Source: Zea mays (Eukaryota > Streptophyta > Magnoliopsida > Poales > Poaceae). Taken from it: a DNA stretch of 64,000 nt. Shown here in pieces: positions 1-12,878 of the stretch. Position 1 is the first letter of the stretch. Every line of letters begins with the position of its first letter. The translations under genes were made by a program, and so were the position numbers. The notes under the pieces are model-generated. The model had not been told where the DNA came from. It was given only the letters and a program-made list of their open reading frames with translations, and ran no database searches. Location of the stretch: NCBI RefSeq assembly GCF_902167145.1, contig NC_050104.1, forward strand, positions 1,364,001 through 1,428,000, read 5' to 3'.

Positions 1-180
1 CCCCACATATGTTTCCTTGCCATAGATCACATTCTTTGATTTCTGGTGGTGACCATTTCTTGGTCAAAAATCCGAATGTGTTAGCCTTCGGTACTATTGA
101 AAATGGTCGTTCATGGCTATTTTCGACAAAAATGGGGGTTGTGTGGCCATTGATATTTGACAAGAGGCTCATACACCTCA
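1..180 (+). repeat. Reference 180-bp monomer (first full unit in the window)
   Basis: This is the first complete monomer, counted from the anchor CCCCACATATG. Its length is exactly 180 bp, because the equivalent anchor starts again at 181 and 361. It carries the linked variants GGGT-to-GGTGGTGACC, CCGAATGTG and a TTGATATTTGAC segment, so it is not the majority type. The typical unit has six CpG sites: in ATCCGTAGG, CTTCGGTA, GGTCGTTC, TTTCGACA, ATCGACCA and CTCGTACA. A/T tracts and an A5TG5 stretch sit near its centre. The palindromes ACATATGT and TGATCA occur once per monomer. Confidence 0.9.
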
Positions 181-1530
181 CTACACATATGTTTCGTAGC
201 TATAGATCACATTCTTGGATTTATGGTGGAGACCATTTTTTGGTCAAAAATCCGTAGGTGTTTGCCTTCAGTGTCATTGAAAATGGTCGTTCATGGCTAT
301 TTTCGACAAAAATTAGGGTTGTGTGGCCATTGATGATCGACCAGAGGCTCGTACACCTCACCCCACATATGTTTCCTTGCCGTAGATTACATTCTTGGAT
401 TTCTGGTGGAGACCATTTCTTGGTCAAAAATCCGTAGGTGTTAGCCTTCAGTATTATTGAAAATGGTCGTTCATGGCTATTTTCGGCAAAATGGGGGTTG
501 TGTGGCCATTGATCATCGACTAGAGGCTCGTACACCTCACCCCACATATGTTTCCTTGCCATAGATCACATTCTTGTATTTCTGGTGGAGACCATTTCTT
601 GGGCAAAAATCCAAATGTGTTAGCCTTTGGTATTTTTGAAAATGGTCATTCATGCCTATTTTCGACAAAAATGGGGGTTATGTGGCCATTGATCTTCGAC
701 CAGAGGCTCATACACCTCACTACATATATATTTCCTTGCCATAAATCACATTCTTGGATTTATGGTGGAGTCCATTTCTTGGTCAGAAATCCATAGGTGT
801 TAGCCTTTGTCATTGAAAATGGTCGTTCATGGCTATTTTCGACAAAAATGGGGGTTGTGTGGCCATTGATCATCGATCAGAGGCTCGTACACTTCACCCC
901 ACATATGTTTCCTTGCCATAGATCACATTCTTGGATTTCTGGAGGAGACCATTTCTTGGTCAAAAATCTATTGGTGTTAGCCTTTGGTATTATTGAAAAT
1001 GGTCGTTCATGGCTATTTTCTACTAAAATGGGGGTTGTGTGGCCATTTATCATCGACCAGAGGCTCGTACAATTCACCCCACATATGTTTTCTTGCCATA
1101 GATCACATTCTTGGATTTCTAGTGGAGACCATTTCTTGGTCAAGAATCCGTACTTGTTAGCCTTCGGTATTATTGAAAATGGTCATTCATGGCTATTTTC
1201 GACAAAATGGGGGTTGTGTGGCCATTGATCATCGACCAGATGCTCGTACACCTCACCCCACATATGTTTCCTTGCCATAGATCACATTCTTGGATTTAAG
1301 GTGGAGACCATTTCTTGGTCAAAAATCCATAGGTGTTAGCCTTCAGTGTCATTGAAAATGGTCGTTCATGGCTATTTTCGACAAAAATGGGGGTTGTGTG
1401 GCCATAGATCATCGACCAGAGGCTCGTACAGTTCACCCCACATATGTTTTCTTGCCATAGATCACATTCTTGGATTTCTAGAGGAGACCATTTCTTGGTC
1501 AAAAATCTGTTGGTGTTAGCCTTCGGTATT
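181..1530 (+). repeat. Mixed K180 monomers, left edge
   Basis: About 7.5 monomers of several haplotypes. The variant pair CCGAATGTG followed by GATCTTCGAC, CTCATACACC and CACTACA is seen around 610-730 and is followed by a TTTATGGTGG monomer, a pairing that recurs elsewhere in the array. One monomer (anchors at 720 and 897) is 177 bp because three bases are missing near GCCTTTGTCATTG. No larger interruption is present. Confidence 0.85.
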
Positions 1531-2950
1531 ATTGTAAATGGTCGTTCATGGCTATTTTCGACAAAAATGGGGGTTGTGTGGCCATTGATCATCGACCGGA
1601 GGCTCGTACAATTCACCCCACATATGTTTCCATGCCATAGATCACATTCTTGGATTTCTGGTGGAGACCATTTCTTGGTCAAAAATCCGTACGTGTTAGC
1701 CTTCGGTATTATTGAAAATGGTCATTCATGGCTATTTTTGACAAAAATGGGGGTTGTGTGGCCATTGATCTTTGACCAGAGGCTCATACACCTCACTACA
1801 CATATGTTTCCTTGCCATAGATCACATTCTTGGATTTATGGTGGAGACCATTTCTTGGTCAAAAATCCATAGGTGTTAGCCATCAATGTCATTGAAAATG
1901 GTCGTTCATGGCTATTTTCGACAAAAATGGGGGTTGTGTGGCCATTGATCATCGACCAGAGGCTCGTACACTTCACCCCACATATGTTTTCTTGCCATAG
2001 ATCACAATCTTGGATTTCTCGTGGAGACCATTTGTTGGCCAAAATTTCGTAGGTGTTAGCCTTCAGTGTCATTGAAAATGGTCATTCATGGCTATTTTCG
2101 ACAAAAATGGGGGTTGTGTCGCCATTGATCATCGACCAGAGGATCGTACACCTCACCCCACATAAGTTTCCTTGCCAAAGATCACATTCATGGATTTCCG
2201 GTGGAGACCATTTCTTGGTCAAAAATCCGTAGGTGTTAGCCTTCAGTGTCATTGAAAATGGTCATTCATGGCTATTTTCGACAAAAATGCGGGTTGTGTG
2301 GCAATTGATCATCGACCAAAGGCTCATACACCTCACCCCACATATGTTTCTTTGCCATAGACCACATTCTTGGATTTCTGGTGGAGACCATTTCTTGGTC
2401 AAAAATCCATAGGTGTTAGCCTTCAGTGTCATTGAAAATGGTCGTTCATGGCTATTTTCGACAAAAATGGGGGTTGTGTGGCATATTGATCATCGACCAG
2501 AGGCTCGTACACTTCACCCCACATATGTTCTGTTGCTATAGATCACATTCTTGGATTTCTGGTGGAGACCATTTCTTGGTCAAAAATCTGTTGATGTTAG
2601 CCTTCGGTATTATTGAAAATGGTCGTTCATGGCTATTTTCGACTAAAATGGGGGTTGTGTGGCAATTTATCCTCGACCAGAGGCTCGTACACCTCACCCC
2701 ACATATGTTTCCCTGCCATAGATCACATTCTTGGAATTCTGGTGGAGACCATTTCTTGGTCAAAAATCCGTACGTGTTAGCCTTCGGTATTATTGAAAAT
2801 GGTCATTTATGGCTATTTTCGACAAAAATGGGGGTTGTGTGGACATTGATCATCGACCAGAGGCTCGTACACCTCACCCCACATGTGTTTCCTTGCCATA
2901 GATCACATTCTTGGATTTCTGGTGGTGACCATTTCTTGGTCAAAAATCCG
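1530..2950 (+). repeat. 17-monomer duplication, copy 1
   Basis: This block resembles 4,590-6,010 at an offset of about 3,057 bp (17 monomers). Shared private variants include CATAAGTTTCC (near 2,161 and 5,217), the ATCTTGGATTTCTCGTGG monomer followed by a TTTGTTGG change (near 2,010 and 5,067), ACTTCACCCC with TTTTCTTGCC, and CTGTTGATG or CTGTTGGTG units. Several scattered differences per monomer mean the duplication is older than the near-identical ones further right. Edges are estimated by eye and may be off by one monomer. Confidence 0.7.
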
Positions 2951-4590
2951 TAGGTGTTAGCCTTCGGTATTATTGAAAATGGTCGTTCATGGCTATTTTC
3001 GACAAAAATGGGGGTGTGTGGCCATTGATCATCGACCAAAGGCTCATACACCTCACCCCGCATATGTTTCCTTGCCATAGACCACATTCTTGGATTTCTG
3101 GTGGAGACCATTTGTTGGTCAAAAATCCGTAGGTGTTAGCCTTCGGTATTATTGAAAATGGTCATTCATGGGTATTTTCATAAAAAATGGGGGTTGTGTG
3201 GCCATTTATCATCGACCAGAGGCTCGTACACCTCACCCCACATATGTTTCCTTGCCATAGAGCACACTCTTGGATTTCTGGTGGAGACCATTTCTTGATC
3301 AAAAATTCGTACGTGTTAGCCTTTGGTATTATTGAAAATGGTCGTTCATGGCTATTTTCGACAAAATGGGGGTTGTGTGGCCATTGATCATCGACCAGAG
3401 GCTCGTACACCTCCCCCACATATGTTTCCTTGCCATAGATCACATTCTTGGATTTTTGGTGGAGACCATTTATTGGTCAAAAATCCGTACGTGTTAGCCT
3501 TCGGTATTATTGAAAATGGTCGTTCATGGCTATTTTTGACAAAATAGAGGTTCTGTGGCCATTTATCATCGACCAGAGGCTCATACACCTCACCCCACAT
3601 ATGTTTCCTTGACATAGATCACATTTTTGGATTTCTGGTGGAGACCATTTCTTGGGCAAAAATCCGAATGTGTTAGCCTTCGGTATTATTGAAAATGGTC
3701 ATTCATGGCTATTTTCGACAAAAATGGGGGTTGTGTGGCCATTTATCTTCAACCAGAGGCTCATACACCTCACTACACATATGTTTTCTTGCCATAGATC
3801 ACATTCTTGGATCTATGGTGGAGACCAGTTCTTGGTTAAAAATCCATAGGTGTTAGCCTTCAATGTCATTGAAAATAGTCGTTCATGGCAATTTTCAACA
3901 AAAATGGGGGTTGTGTGGCCATTGATAATCGACTAGGGGCTCGTACACCTCACCCCACATATGTTTCCTTGCCATAGATCACATTCTTGGATTTCTGGTG
4001 GAGATCATTTCTTGGTCAAAAATTCATAGGTGTTAGCCTTCGGTATTATTGAAAATGGTCGTTCATGGCTATTTTCGACAAAAATGGGGGTTTTGTGGCC
4101 ATTTATCATCGACCAGAGGCTCGTACACCTCACCCCACATATGTTTCATTGCCATAGATCACAATCTTAGATTTCTCGTGGAGACCATTTCTTGGTCAAA
4201 AATCCGTACGTGTTAGCCTTCGGTATTATTGAAAATGGTCGTTCATGGCTGTTTTGGACAAAAATGGGGGTTGTGTGGCCATTGATCATCGACCAGATGC
4301 TCGTACACCTCACCCCACATATGTTTCCTTGCCATAGATCATATTCTTGGATTTCTGGTGGAGACGATTTTTTGGTCAAAAATCCGTAGGTGTTAGCCTT
4401 CGGAATTATTGAAAATGGTCGTTCATGGCTATTTTCGACAAAAATGAGGGTTGTGTGGCCATTGATCATCGACCAGAGGCTCGTACACCTCAACCCACAT
4501 ATGTTCCTTGCCATAGATCACATTCTTGGATTTCTGGTGGAGACCATTTCTTGGTCAAATATCCGTAGGTGTTAGCCTTCGGTATTATTG
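2950..4590 (+). repeat. K180 monomers with a long-range relative at 11.2-12.0 kb
   Basis: About nine monomers. The part from about 3,480 to 4,320 follows the same variant order as about 11,207-12,050 (offset 7,727 bp, 43 monomers). Shared marks are AAAATAGAGGTTCTGTGG, the CCGAATGTG unit with ATCTTCAACCAG, the ATCTATGGTGGAGACCAG unit, and a TCATTGCC or TTATTGCC unit with CTCGTGG or CTCATGG. The remainder is ordinary mixed monomer sequence. Confidence 0.7.
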
Positions 4591-6010
4591 TAAATGGTCG
4601 TTCATGTCTATTTTCGACAAAAATGGGGGTTGTGTGGCCATTGATCATCGACCAGAGGCTCATACACCTCACCCCACATATGTTTCCTTGCCATAGATCA
4701 CATTCTTGGATTTCTGGTGGAGACCATTTCTTAGTCAAAAATACGTACGTGTTAGCCTTCGGTATTATTGAAAATGGTCATTCATGGCTATTGTCGACAC
4801 AAATGGGGGTTGTGTGGCCATTGATCTTCGACCAGAGGCTCATACACCTCACTAAACATATGTTTCCTTGCCATAGATCACATTCTTGGATTTATGGTGG
4901 AGACTATTTCTTGGTCAAAAATCCATAGGTGTTAGCCTTCAGTGTCATTGAAAATGGTCGTTCATGGCTATTTTCGACAAAAATGGGGGTTGTGTGGCCA
5001 TTGATCATAGACCAGAGGCTCGTACACTTCACCCCACATATGTTTTCTTGCCATAGATCACAATCTTGGATTTCTCGTGGAGACCATTTGTTGGTCAAAA
5101 ATTCGTAGGTGTTAGCCTTCAGTGTCATTGAAAATGGTCATTCATGGCTATTTTCGACAAAAATGGGGCTTGTGTCTCCATTGATCATCAACCAGAGGCT
5201 CGTACACCTCACCCCACATAAGTTTCCTTGCCATAGATCACATTCTTGGATTTCTGGTGGAGACCATTTCTTGGTCAAAAATCCGTAGGTGTTAGCCTTC
5301 GGTATTATTGAAAATGGTCATTCATGGTTATTTTCGACAAAAATGGGGGTTGTGTGGAAATTGATCATCGACCAAAGGCTCATACACCTCACCCCACATA
5401 TGTTTCCTTGCCATAGACCACATTCTTGGATTTCTGGTGGATACCATTTCTTGGTCAAAAATTCATAAGTGTTAGCCTTCAGTGTCATTGAAAATGGTCG
5501 TTCATGGCTATTTTCAACAAAAATGGGGGTTGTGTGGCCATTGATCATCGACCAGAGGCTCGTACACTTCACCCCACATATGTTTTCTTGCTATAGATCA
5601 CATTCTTGGATTTTTGGTGGAGACCATTTCTTGGTCAAAAATCTGTTGGTGTTAGCCTTCGGTATTATTGAAAATGGTCGTTCATGGCTATTTTCGACTA
5701 AAATGGGGGTTGTGTGGCCATTTATCATCGACCAGAGGCTCGTACACCTAGCCCCACATATGTTTCCTTGCCATAGATCACATTCTTCTATTTCTGGTGG
5801 AGACCATTTCTTGGTTAAAAATCCGTACGTGTTAGCCTTCGGTATTATTGAAAATGGTCATTTATGGCTATTTTTGACAAAAATGGGGGTTGTGTGGCCC
5901 TTGATCATCGACCAGAGGCTCGTACACCTCACCCCACATATGTTTCCTTGCCATAGATCACATTCTTGGATTTCTGGTGGAGACCATTTCTTGGTCAAAA
6001 ATCCGTAGGT
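4590..6010 (+). repeat. 17-monomer duplication, copy 2
   Basis: Partner of 1,530-2,950 with the same order of private variants. It keeps the TTTGTTGGTC unit near 5,085, CATAAGTTTCC near 5,217 and the CTGTTGGTG unit near 5,643. Minor indels leave the 180-bp register almost unchanged, so the two copies can be aligned without large gaps. Confidence 0.7.
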
Positions 6011-6360
6011 GTTAGCCTTCGGTATTGTTGAAAATGGTCGTTCATGGCTATTTTCGACAAAAATGGGGGTTGTGTGGCCATTGATCATCGACCAGAGGCT
6101 CATACACCTCACCCAACATATGTTTCCTTGCCATACATCACATTCTTGCATTTCTGGTGGAGACCATTTCTTGGTCAAAAATCCGTAGGTGTTAGCCTTC
6201 GGTATTGTTGAAAATGGTCGTTCATGGCTATTTTCGACAAAAATGGGGGTTGTGTGGCCATTGATCATCGACCAGAGGCTCATACACCTCACCCCACATA
6301 TGTTTCCTTGCCATACATCACATTCTTGCATTTCTGGTGGAGACCATTTCTTGGTCAAAA
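6001..6360 (+). repeat. Two adjacent nearly identical monomers
   Basis: The 180 bp at 6,001-6,180 and 6,181-6,360 differ at only one position that I can find (CACCCAAC versus CACCCCAC). Both carry the rare marks GGTATTGTTG, CCATACATCAC and TTCTTGCATTTC. This is what a very recent single-monomer tandem duplication would look like. A third monomer of the same type lies near 8,345-8,510. Confidence 0.85.
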
Positions 6361-8070
6361 ATCCATAGGTGTTAGCCTCTAGTATTATTGAAAATGGTCG
6401 CTCATGGCTATTTTCATCAAAAATGGGGGTTGTGTGGCCATTGATAATCGACTAGGGGCTCGTACACCTCACCCCACATATGTTTCCTTGCCATAGATCA
6501 CATTCTTGGATTTCTGGTGGAGACCATTTCTTGGTCAAAAATTCGTACGTGTTAGCCTTCGGTATTATTGAAAATGGTCGTTGATGGCTATTTTCGGCAA
6601 AATGGGGGTTGTGTGGACATTGATCATCGACCAGAGGCTCGTACACCTCACCCCATATATGTTTCCTTGCCATAGATCACATTCTTAGATTTCTGGTGGA
6701 GACCATTTCTTGGTCAAAAATCCGTAGGTGTTAGCCTTCGGTATTATTGAAAATGGTCGTTCATGGCTATTTTCGACAAAAATGGGGGTTGTGTGGCCAT
6801 TTATCTTCAACCAGTGGCTCATACACCTCACTACACATATGTTTTCTTGCCATATATCACATTCTTGGATCTATGGTGAAGACCAGTTCTTGGTCAAAAA
6901 TCCGTAGGTGTTAGCCTTCAGTGTCATTGAAAATGGTCGTTCATGGCTATTTTTGACAAAATAGAGGTTCTGTGGCCATTGATCATCGACCAGAGGCTCG
7001 TACACCTCACCCCACATATGTTTCCTTGCCGTAGATCACATTCTTGGATTTATGGTGGAGACCATTTCTTGCTCAAAAATCTGTAGGTGTTAGCCTTCGG
7101 TATTATTAAAAATGGTCGTTCATGGCTATTTTCGACAAAAATGGGGGTTGTGTGGCCATTGATCATCGACCAGAGGCTCATACACCTCACCCCACATATG
7201 TTTCATTGCCATAGATCACATTCTTGGATTTCTGGTGGAGACCATTTCTTGGTCAAAAATCCATAGGTGTTAGCCTCTAGTATTATTGAAAATGGTCGCT
7301 CATGGCTATTTTCATCAAAAATGGGGGTTGTGTGGCCATTGATAATCGACTAGGGGCTCGTACACCTCACCCCACATATGTTTCCTTGCCATAGATCACA
7401 TTCTTGGATTTCTGGTGGAGACTATTTCTTGGTCAACAATTCGTACGTGTTAGCCTTCGGTATTATTGAAAATGGTCGTTGATGGCTATTTTCGGCAAAA
7501 TGGGGGTTGTGTGGCCATTGATCATCGACCAGAGGCTCGTACACCTCACCCCACATATGTTTCCTTGCCATAGATCACATTCTTAGATTTAGGGTGGAGA
7601 GCATTTCTTGGTCAAAAATCCGTAGGTGTTAGCCTTCGGTATTATTGAAAATGGTCATTCATGGCTATTTTCGACAAAAATGGGGGTTGTGTGGCCATTT
7701 ATCTTCAACCAGTGGCTCATAAACCTCACTACACATATGTTTTCTTGCCATATATCACATTCTTGGATCTATGGTGGAGACCAGTTCTTGGTCAAAAATC
7801 CGTAGGTGTTAGCCTTGAGTGTCCTTGAAAATAGTCGTTCATGGCTATTTTCGACAAAAATGGGGGTTGCGTGGCCATTGATAATCGACCTGAGGCTCGT
7901 ACACCTCACCCCACAAATGTTTCCTTGCCATAGATCTCATTCTTGGATTTCTGGTGGAGACCATTTTTTGTTCAAAAATCCATAGGTGTTAGCCTTCGGT
8001 ATTATTGAAAATTATCGTTCATGGCTATTTTCGACAAAAATGGGGGTTGTGTGGCCATTTATCTTCGACC
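6245..8070 (+). repeat. 12-monomer duplication, copy 1
   Basis: Matches 8,400-10,225 at an offset of 2,154-2,155 bp (12 monomers). Shared marks in order are GCCTCTAGTATTATTG with TCGCTCATGG, the TTGATAATCGACTAGGGG unit, GTTGATGGCTATTTTCGG, ATCTTCAACCAGTGG with CCATATATCAC, AAAATAGAGGTTCTGTGG, and CCCCACAAATG with ATAGATCTCATTC near 7,911. The block contains two copies of the CTCTAGTATT unit, at about 6,363 and 7,261, 898 bp apart, so a 5-monomer repeat is nested inside. Confidence 0.8.
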
Positions 8071-8400
8071 AGAGGCTCATACACCTCACTACACATATGT
8101 TTCCTTGCCATATATCACATTCTTGGATTTATGGTGGAGACCATTTCTTGGTCAAAAATCCATAGGTGTTAGCCTTCAGTGTCATTGAAAATGGTAGTTC
8201 ATGGCTATTTTCGACAAAATATAGGTTCTGTGGCCATTGATCATCGACCAGAGGCTCGTACACCTCACCCCACATATGTTTCCTTGCCATAGATCACATT
8301 CTTGTATTTCTGGTGGAGACCATTTCTTGGTCAAAAATCCGTAGGTGTTAGCCTTCGGTATTGTTGAAAATGGTCGTTCATGGCTATTTTCGACAAAAAT
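8070..8400 (+). repeat. K180 monomers between the two 12-monomer copies
   Basis: About two monomers that complete the 2,155-bp unit. They include a CTCACTACAC monomer followed by a TTTATGGTGG unit with CAGTGTCATTG, then AAAATATAGGTTCTGTGG. They have no counterpart after 10,225, where the second copy switches to another haplotype. Confidence 0.7.
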
Positions 8401-10225
8401 GGGGGTTGTGTGGCCATTGATCATCGACCAGAGGCTCATACACCTCACCCCACATATGTTTCCTTGCCATACATCACATTCTTGCATTTCTGGTGGAGAC
8501 CATTTTTGGTCAAAAATCCATAGGTGTTAGCCTCTAGTATTATTGAAAATGGTCGTTCATGGCTATTTTCATCAAAAATGGGGGTTGTGTGGCCATTGAT
8601 AATCGACTAGGGGCTCGTACACCTCACCCCACATATGTTTCCTTGCCATAGATCACATTCTTGGATTTCTGGTGGAGACCATTTCTTGGTCAAAAATTCG
8701 TACGTGTTAGCCTTCGGTATTATTGAAAATGGTCGTTGATGGCTATTTTCGGCAAAATGGGGGTTGTGTGGACATTGATCATCGACCAGAGGCTCGTACA
8801 CCTCACCCCATATATGTTTCCTTGCCATAGATCACATTCTTAGATTTCTGGTGGAGACCATTTCTTGGTCAAAAATCCGTAGGTGTTAGCCTTCGATATT
8901 ATTGAAAATGGTCGTTCATGGCTATTTTCGACAAAAATGGGGGTTGTGTGGCCATTTATCTTCAACCAGTGGCTCATACACCTCACTACACATATGTTTT
9001 CTTGCCATATATCACATTCTTGGATCTATGGTGAAGACCAGTTCTTGGTCAAAAATCCGTAGGTGTTAGCCTTCAGTGTCATTGAAAATGGTCGTTCATG
9101 GCTATTTTCGACAAAATAGAGGTTCTGTGGCCATTGATCATCGACCAGAGGCTCGTACACCTCACCCCACATATGTTTCCTTGCCGTAGATCACATTCTT
9201 GGATTTATGGTGGAGACCATTTCTTGCTCAAAAATCCGTAGGTGTTAGCCTTCGGTATTATTAAAAATGGTCGTTCATGGCTATTTTCGACAAAAATGGG
9301 GGTTGTGTGGCCATTGATCATCGACCAGAGGCTCATACACCTCACCCCACATATGTTTCATTGCCATAGATCACATTCTTGGATTTCTGGTGGAGACCAT
9401 TTCTTGGTCAAAAATCCATAGGTGTTAGCCTCTAGTATTATTGAAAATGGTCGCTCATGGCTATTTTCATCAAAAATGGGGGTTGTGTGGCCATTGATAA
9501 TCGACTAGGGGCTCGTACACCTCACCCCACATATGTTTCCTTGCCATAGATCACATTCTTGGATTTCTGGTGGAGACCATTTCTTGGTCAAAAATTCGTA
9601 CGTGTTAGCCTTCGGTATTATTGAAAATGGTCGTTGATGGCTATTTTCGGCAAAATGGGGGTTGTGTGGCCATTGATCATCGACCAGAGGCTCGTACACC
9701 TCACCCCACATATGTTTCCTTGCCATAGATCACATTCTTGGATTTAGGGTGGAGACCATTTCTTGGTCAAAAATCCGTAGGTGTTAGCCTTCGGTATTAT
9801 TGAAAATGGTCATTCATGACTATTTTCGACAAAAATGGGGGTTGTGTGGCCATTTATCTTCAACCAGTGGCTCATACACCTCACTACACATATGTTTTCT
9901 TGCCATATATCACATTCTTGGATCTATGGTGGAGACCAGTTCTTGGTCAAAAATCCGTAGGTGTTAGCCTTGAGTGTCCTTGAAAATAGTCGTTCATGGC
10001 AATTTTCGACAAAAATGGGGGTTGCGTGGCCATTGATAATCGACCTGAGGCTCGTACACCTCACCCCACAAATGTTTCCTTGCCATAGATCTCATTCTTG
10101 GATTTCTGGTGGAGACCATTTTTTGGTCAAAAATCCATAGGTGTTAGCCTTCGGTATTATTGAAAATTGTCGTTCATGGCTATTTTCGACAAAAATGGGG
10201 GTTGTGTGGCCATTTATCTTCGACC
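8400..10225 (+). repeat. 12-monomer duplication, copy 2
   Basis: Partner of 6,245-8,070. The CTCTAGTATT unit recurs at about 8,518 and 9,415, again about 898 bp apart, and the CCCCACAAATG unit is at 10,063. The switch point on the right is near 10,225: copy 1 continues as CTCATACACCTCACTACA while this copy continues as CTCGTACACCTCACCCCA. Confidence 0.8.
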
Positions 10226-11620
10226 AGAGGCTCGTACACCTCACCCCACATATGTTTCATTGCCATAGATCACAATCTTGGATTTCTCGTGGAGACCATT
10301 TCTTGGTCAAAAATCCGTACGTGTTAGCCCTCGGTATTATTGAAAATGGTCGTTCATCGCTAGTTTCGACAAAAATGGGGGTTGTGTGGCCATTGATCAT
10401 CGACCAGAGGCTCATACACCTCACCCCACATATGTTTACTTGCCATAGATAATATTCTTGGATTTCTGGTGGAGACGATTTCTTGGTAAAAAATCCTTAG
10501 GTGTTAGCCTTCGGTATTATTGAAAATGGTCGTTCATGGCTATTTTCGACAAAAATGGGGGTTGTGTGGCCATTGATCATCGACCCGAGGCTCGTACACC
10601 TCACCCGACAAATAATTCCTTGCCATAGATCATATTCTTGGATTTCTGGTGGAGACGATTTCTTGGTCAAAAATCCAAACTTGTTAGCCTTCGGTATTAT
10701 TGAAAATGGTTGTTCATGGCTATTTTCGACAAAAATGGGGGTTGTGTGGCCATTGATCATCGACCAGAGGCTCGTACACCTCACCCCACATATGTTTCCT
10801 TGCCATAGATCAAATTCTTGGATTTCTGGTGGAGACCATTTCTTGGTCAAAAATTCGTAGGTGTTAGCCTTCGGTATTATTGTAAATGGTCGTTCATGGC
10901 TATTTTCGACAAAAATGGGGGTTGTGTGGCCATTGATCATCGACCAGAGGCTCATACACCTCACCCCACATATGTTTCCTTGCCATAGATCACATTCTTG
11001 GATTTCTGGTGGAGACCATTTCTTGGTCAAAAATCTGTAGGTGTTAGCCTCTGGTATTATTGAAAATGGTCGTTCATGGCTATTTTGATAAAAAATGGGG
11101 GTTGTATGGCCATTTATCATCGACCAGAGGCTCGTACACCTCACCCTATATTTGTTTCTTGCCATAGATCACATTCTTGGATTTCTTGTGGAGAACATTT
11201 CTTGGTCAAAAATCCGTACGTTTAGCCTTCAGTATTATTGAAAATGGCCGTTCATGGCTATTTTCGACAAAATAGAGGTTCTGTGGACATTGATCATCGA
11301 CCAGAGGCTCATACACCTCACCGACATATGTTTCCTTGCCGTAGATCACATTCTTGGATTTCTGGTGGAGACCATTTCTTGGGCAAAAATCCGAATGTGT
11401 TAGCCTTCGGTATTATTGAAAATGGTTATTCATGGCTATTTTCGACAAAAATGGGGGTTGTGTGGCCATTTATCTTCAACCAGAGGCTCATACACCTCAC
11501 TACACATATGTTTTCTTGCCATAGATCACATTCTTGGATCTATGGTGGAGACCAGTTCTTGGTCAAAAATCCATAGGTGTTAGCCTTCAGTGTCATTGAA
11601 AATAGTCGTTCATGGCTATT
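10225..11620 (+). repeat. K180 monomers with distant relatives at 13.8 kb and 53.6 kb
   Basis: Positions 10,225-10,450 share the rare marks GCTAGTTTCGAC (10,351) and AGATAATATTCTTGG (10,448) with 53,620-53,870. Positions 10,561-11,200 share CACCCGACA with ATAATTCC, GTAAATGG, CTGTAGGTG with GCCTCTGG, and GTTGTATGGCC with 13,790-14,430 at an offset near 3,235 bp. The end (11,207-11,590) belongs with 3,480-3,860. Confidence 0.7.
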
Positions 11621-12878
11621 TTCGACAAAAATGGGGGTTGTGTGGCCATTGATAATCGACCAGAGGCTCGTACACCTCACCCCACATATGTTTCCTTGCC
11701 ATAGATCACATTCTTGGATTTCTGGTGGAGACGATTTCTTGGTCAAAAATCCGTAGGTGTTAGCCTTCGGTATTATTGAAAATGGTCGTTCATGGCTATT
11801 TTCGATAAAAATGGGGGTTGTGTGGCCATTGATCATCGACCAGAGGCTCGTACACCTCACCTCACATATGTTTTATTGCCATAGATCAAAATCTTGGATT
11901 TCTCATGGAGACCATTTCTTGGTCAAAAATCCGTACGTGTCAGCCTTCGGTATTATTGAAAATGGTCGTTCATGGCTATTTTCGACAGAAATGGGGGTTG
12001 TGTGGCCATTGATCATCGACCAGAGGCTCATACACCTCACCCCACATATGTTTCCTTTCCATAGATCACATTCTTGGATTTATGGTGGAGACCATTTCTT
12101 GGTCAAAAATCCGTAGGTGTTAGCCTTCAGTGTCCTTGAAAATGGTCGTTCATGGCTATTTTCGACAAAATGGGGGTTGTGTGGCAATTGATCATCGACC
12201 AGACGCTCGAACACTTCACCCCACATATGTTTTCTTGTCATAGATCACATTCTTGGATTTCTGGTGGAGACCATTTCTTGGTCAAAAATTCGTAGGTGTT
12301 AGCCTTCGGTATTTATTGAAAATGGTCGTTCATGGCTATTTTCGACAAAAATGGGGTTGTGTGGCCATTTATCATCGATCAGAGGTTCATACACCTCACC
12401 CCACATATGTTTCCTTGCAATAGATCATACTCTTGGATTTCTGGAGGAGACCATTTCTTGGTCAAAAATCCGTAGGTGTTAGCCTTTGGTATTATTGAAA
12501 ATGGCCGTTCATGGCTATTTTCGACAAAAATGGGGTTGTGTTGCCATTGATCATCGACCAGAGGCTCGTACACCTCACCCGACATATAATTCCTTGCCAT
12601 AGATCATATTCTTGGATTTCTGGTGGAGACGATTTCTTGGTCAAAAATCCATATGTGTTAGCCTTCGGTATTATTGAAAATTGTTGTTCATGGCTATTTT
12701 CGACAAAAATGGGGGTTGTGTGGCCATTGATCATCGACCAGAGGCTCGTACACCTCACCCCACATATGTTTCCTTGCCATAGATCAAATTCTTGGATTTC
12801 TGGTGGAGACCATTTCTTGGTCAAAAATCTGTAGGTGTTAGCCTTCGGTATTATTGTAAATGGTCGTTCATGGCTATT
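11620..12878 (+). repeat. 7-monomer tandem duplication, unit 1 (1,258 bp)
   Basis: The next 1,258 bp repeat this block with almost no differences. Shared marks in order: TTGATAATCGACC, TTCGATAAAAATG, TTTTATTGCC with ATCAAAATC and CTCATGG, GTGTCAGCC, GACAGAAATG, TTTCCTTTCC, GTGGCAATTG with GACGCTCGAAC, GTATTTATTG, TGCAATAGATCATACTC, and CCGACATATAATTCC. One difference is ATCATCGATC here against ATCATTGATC in unit 2. The left edge is set by a switch from CAGTGTC to CGGTATT haplotypes just upstream. Confidence 0.9.
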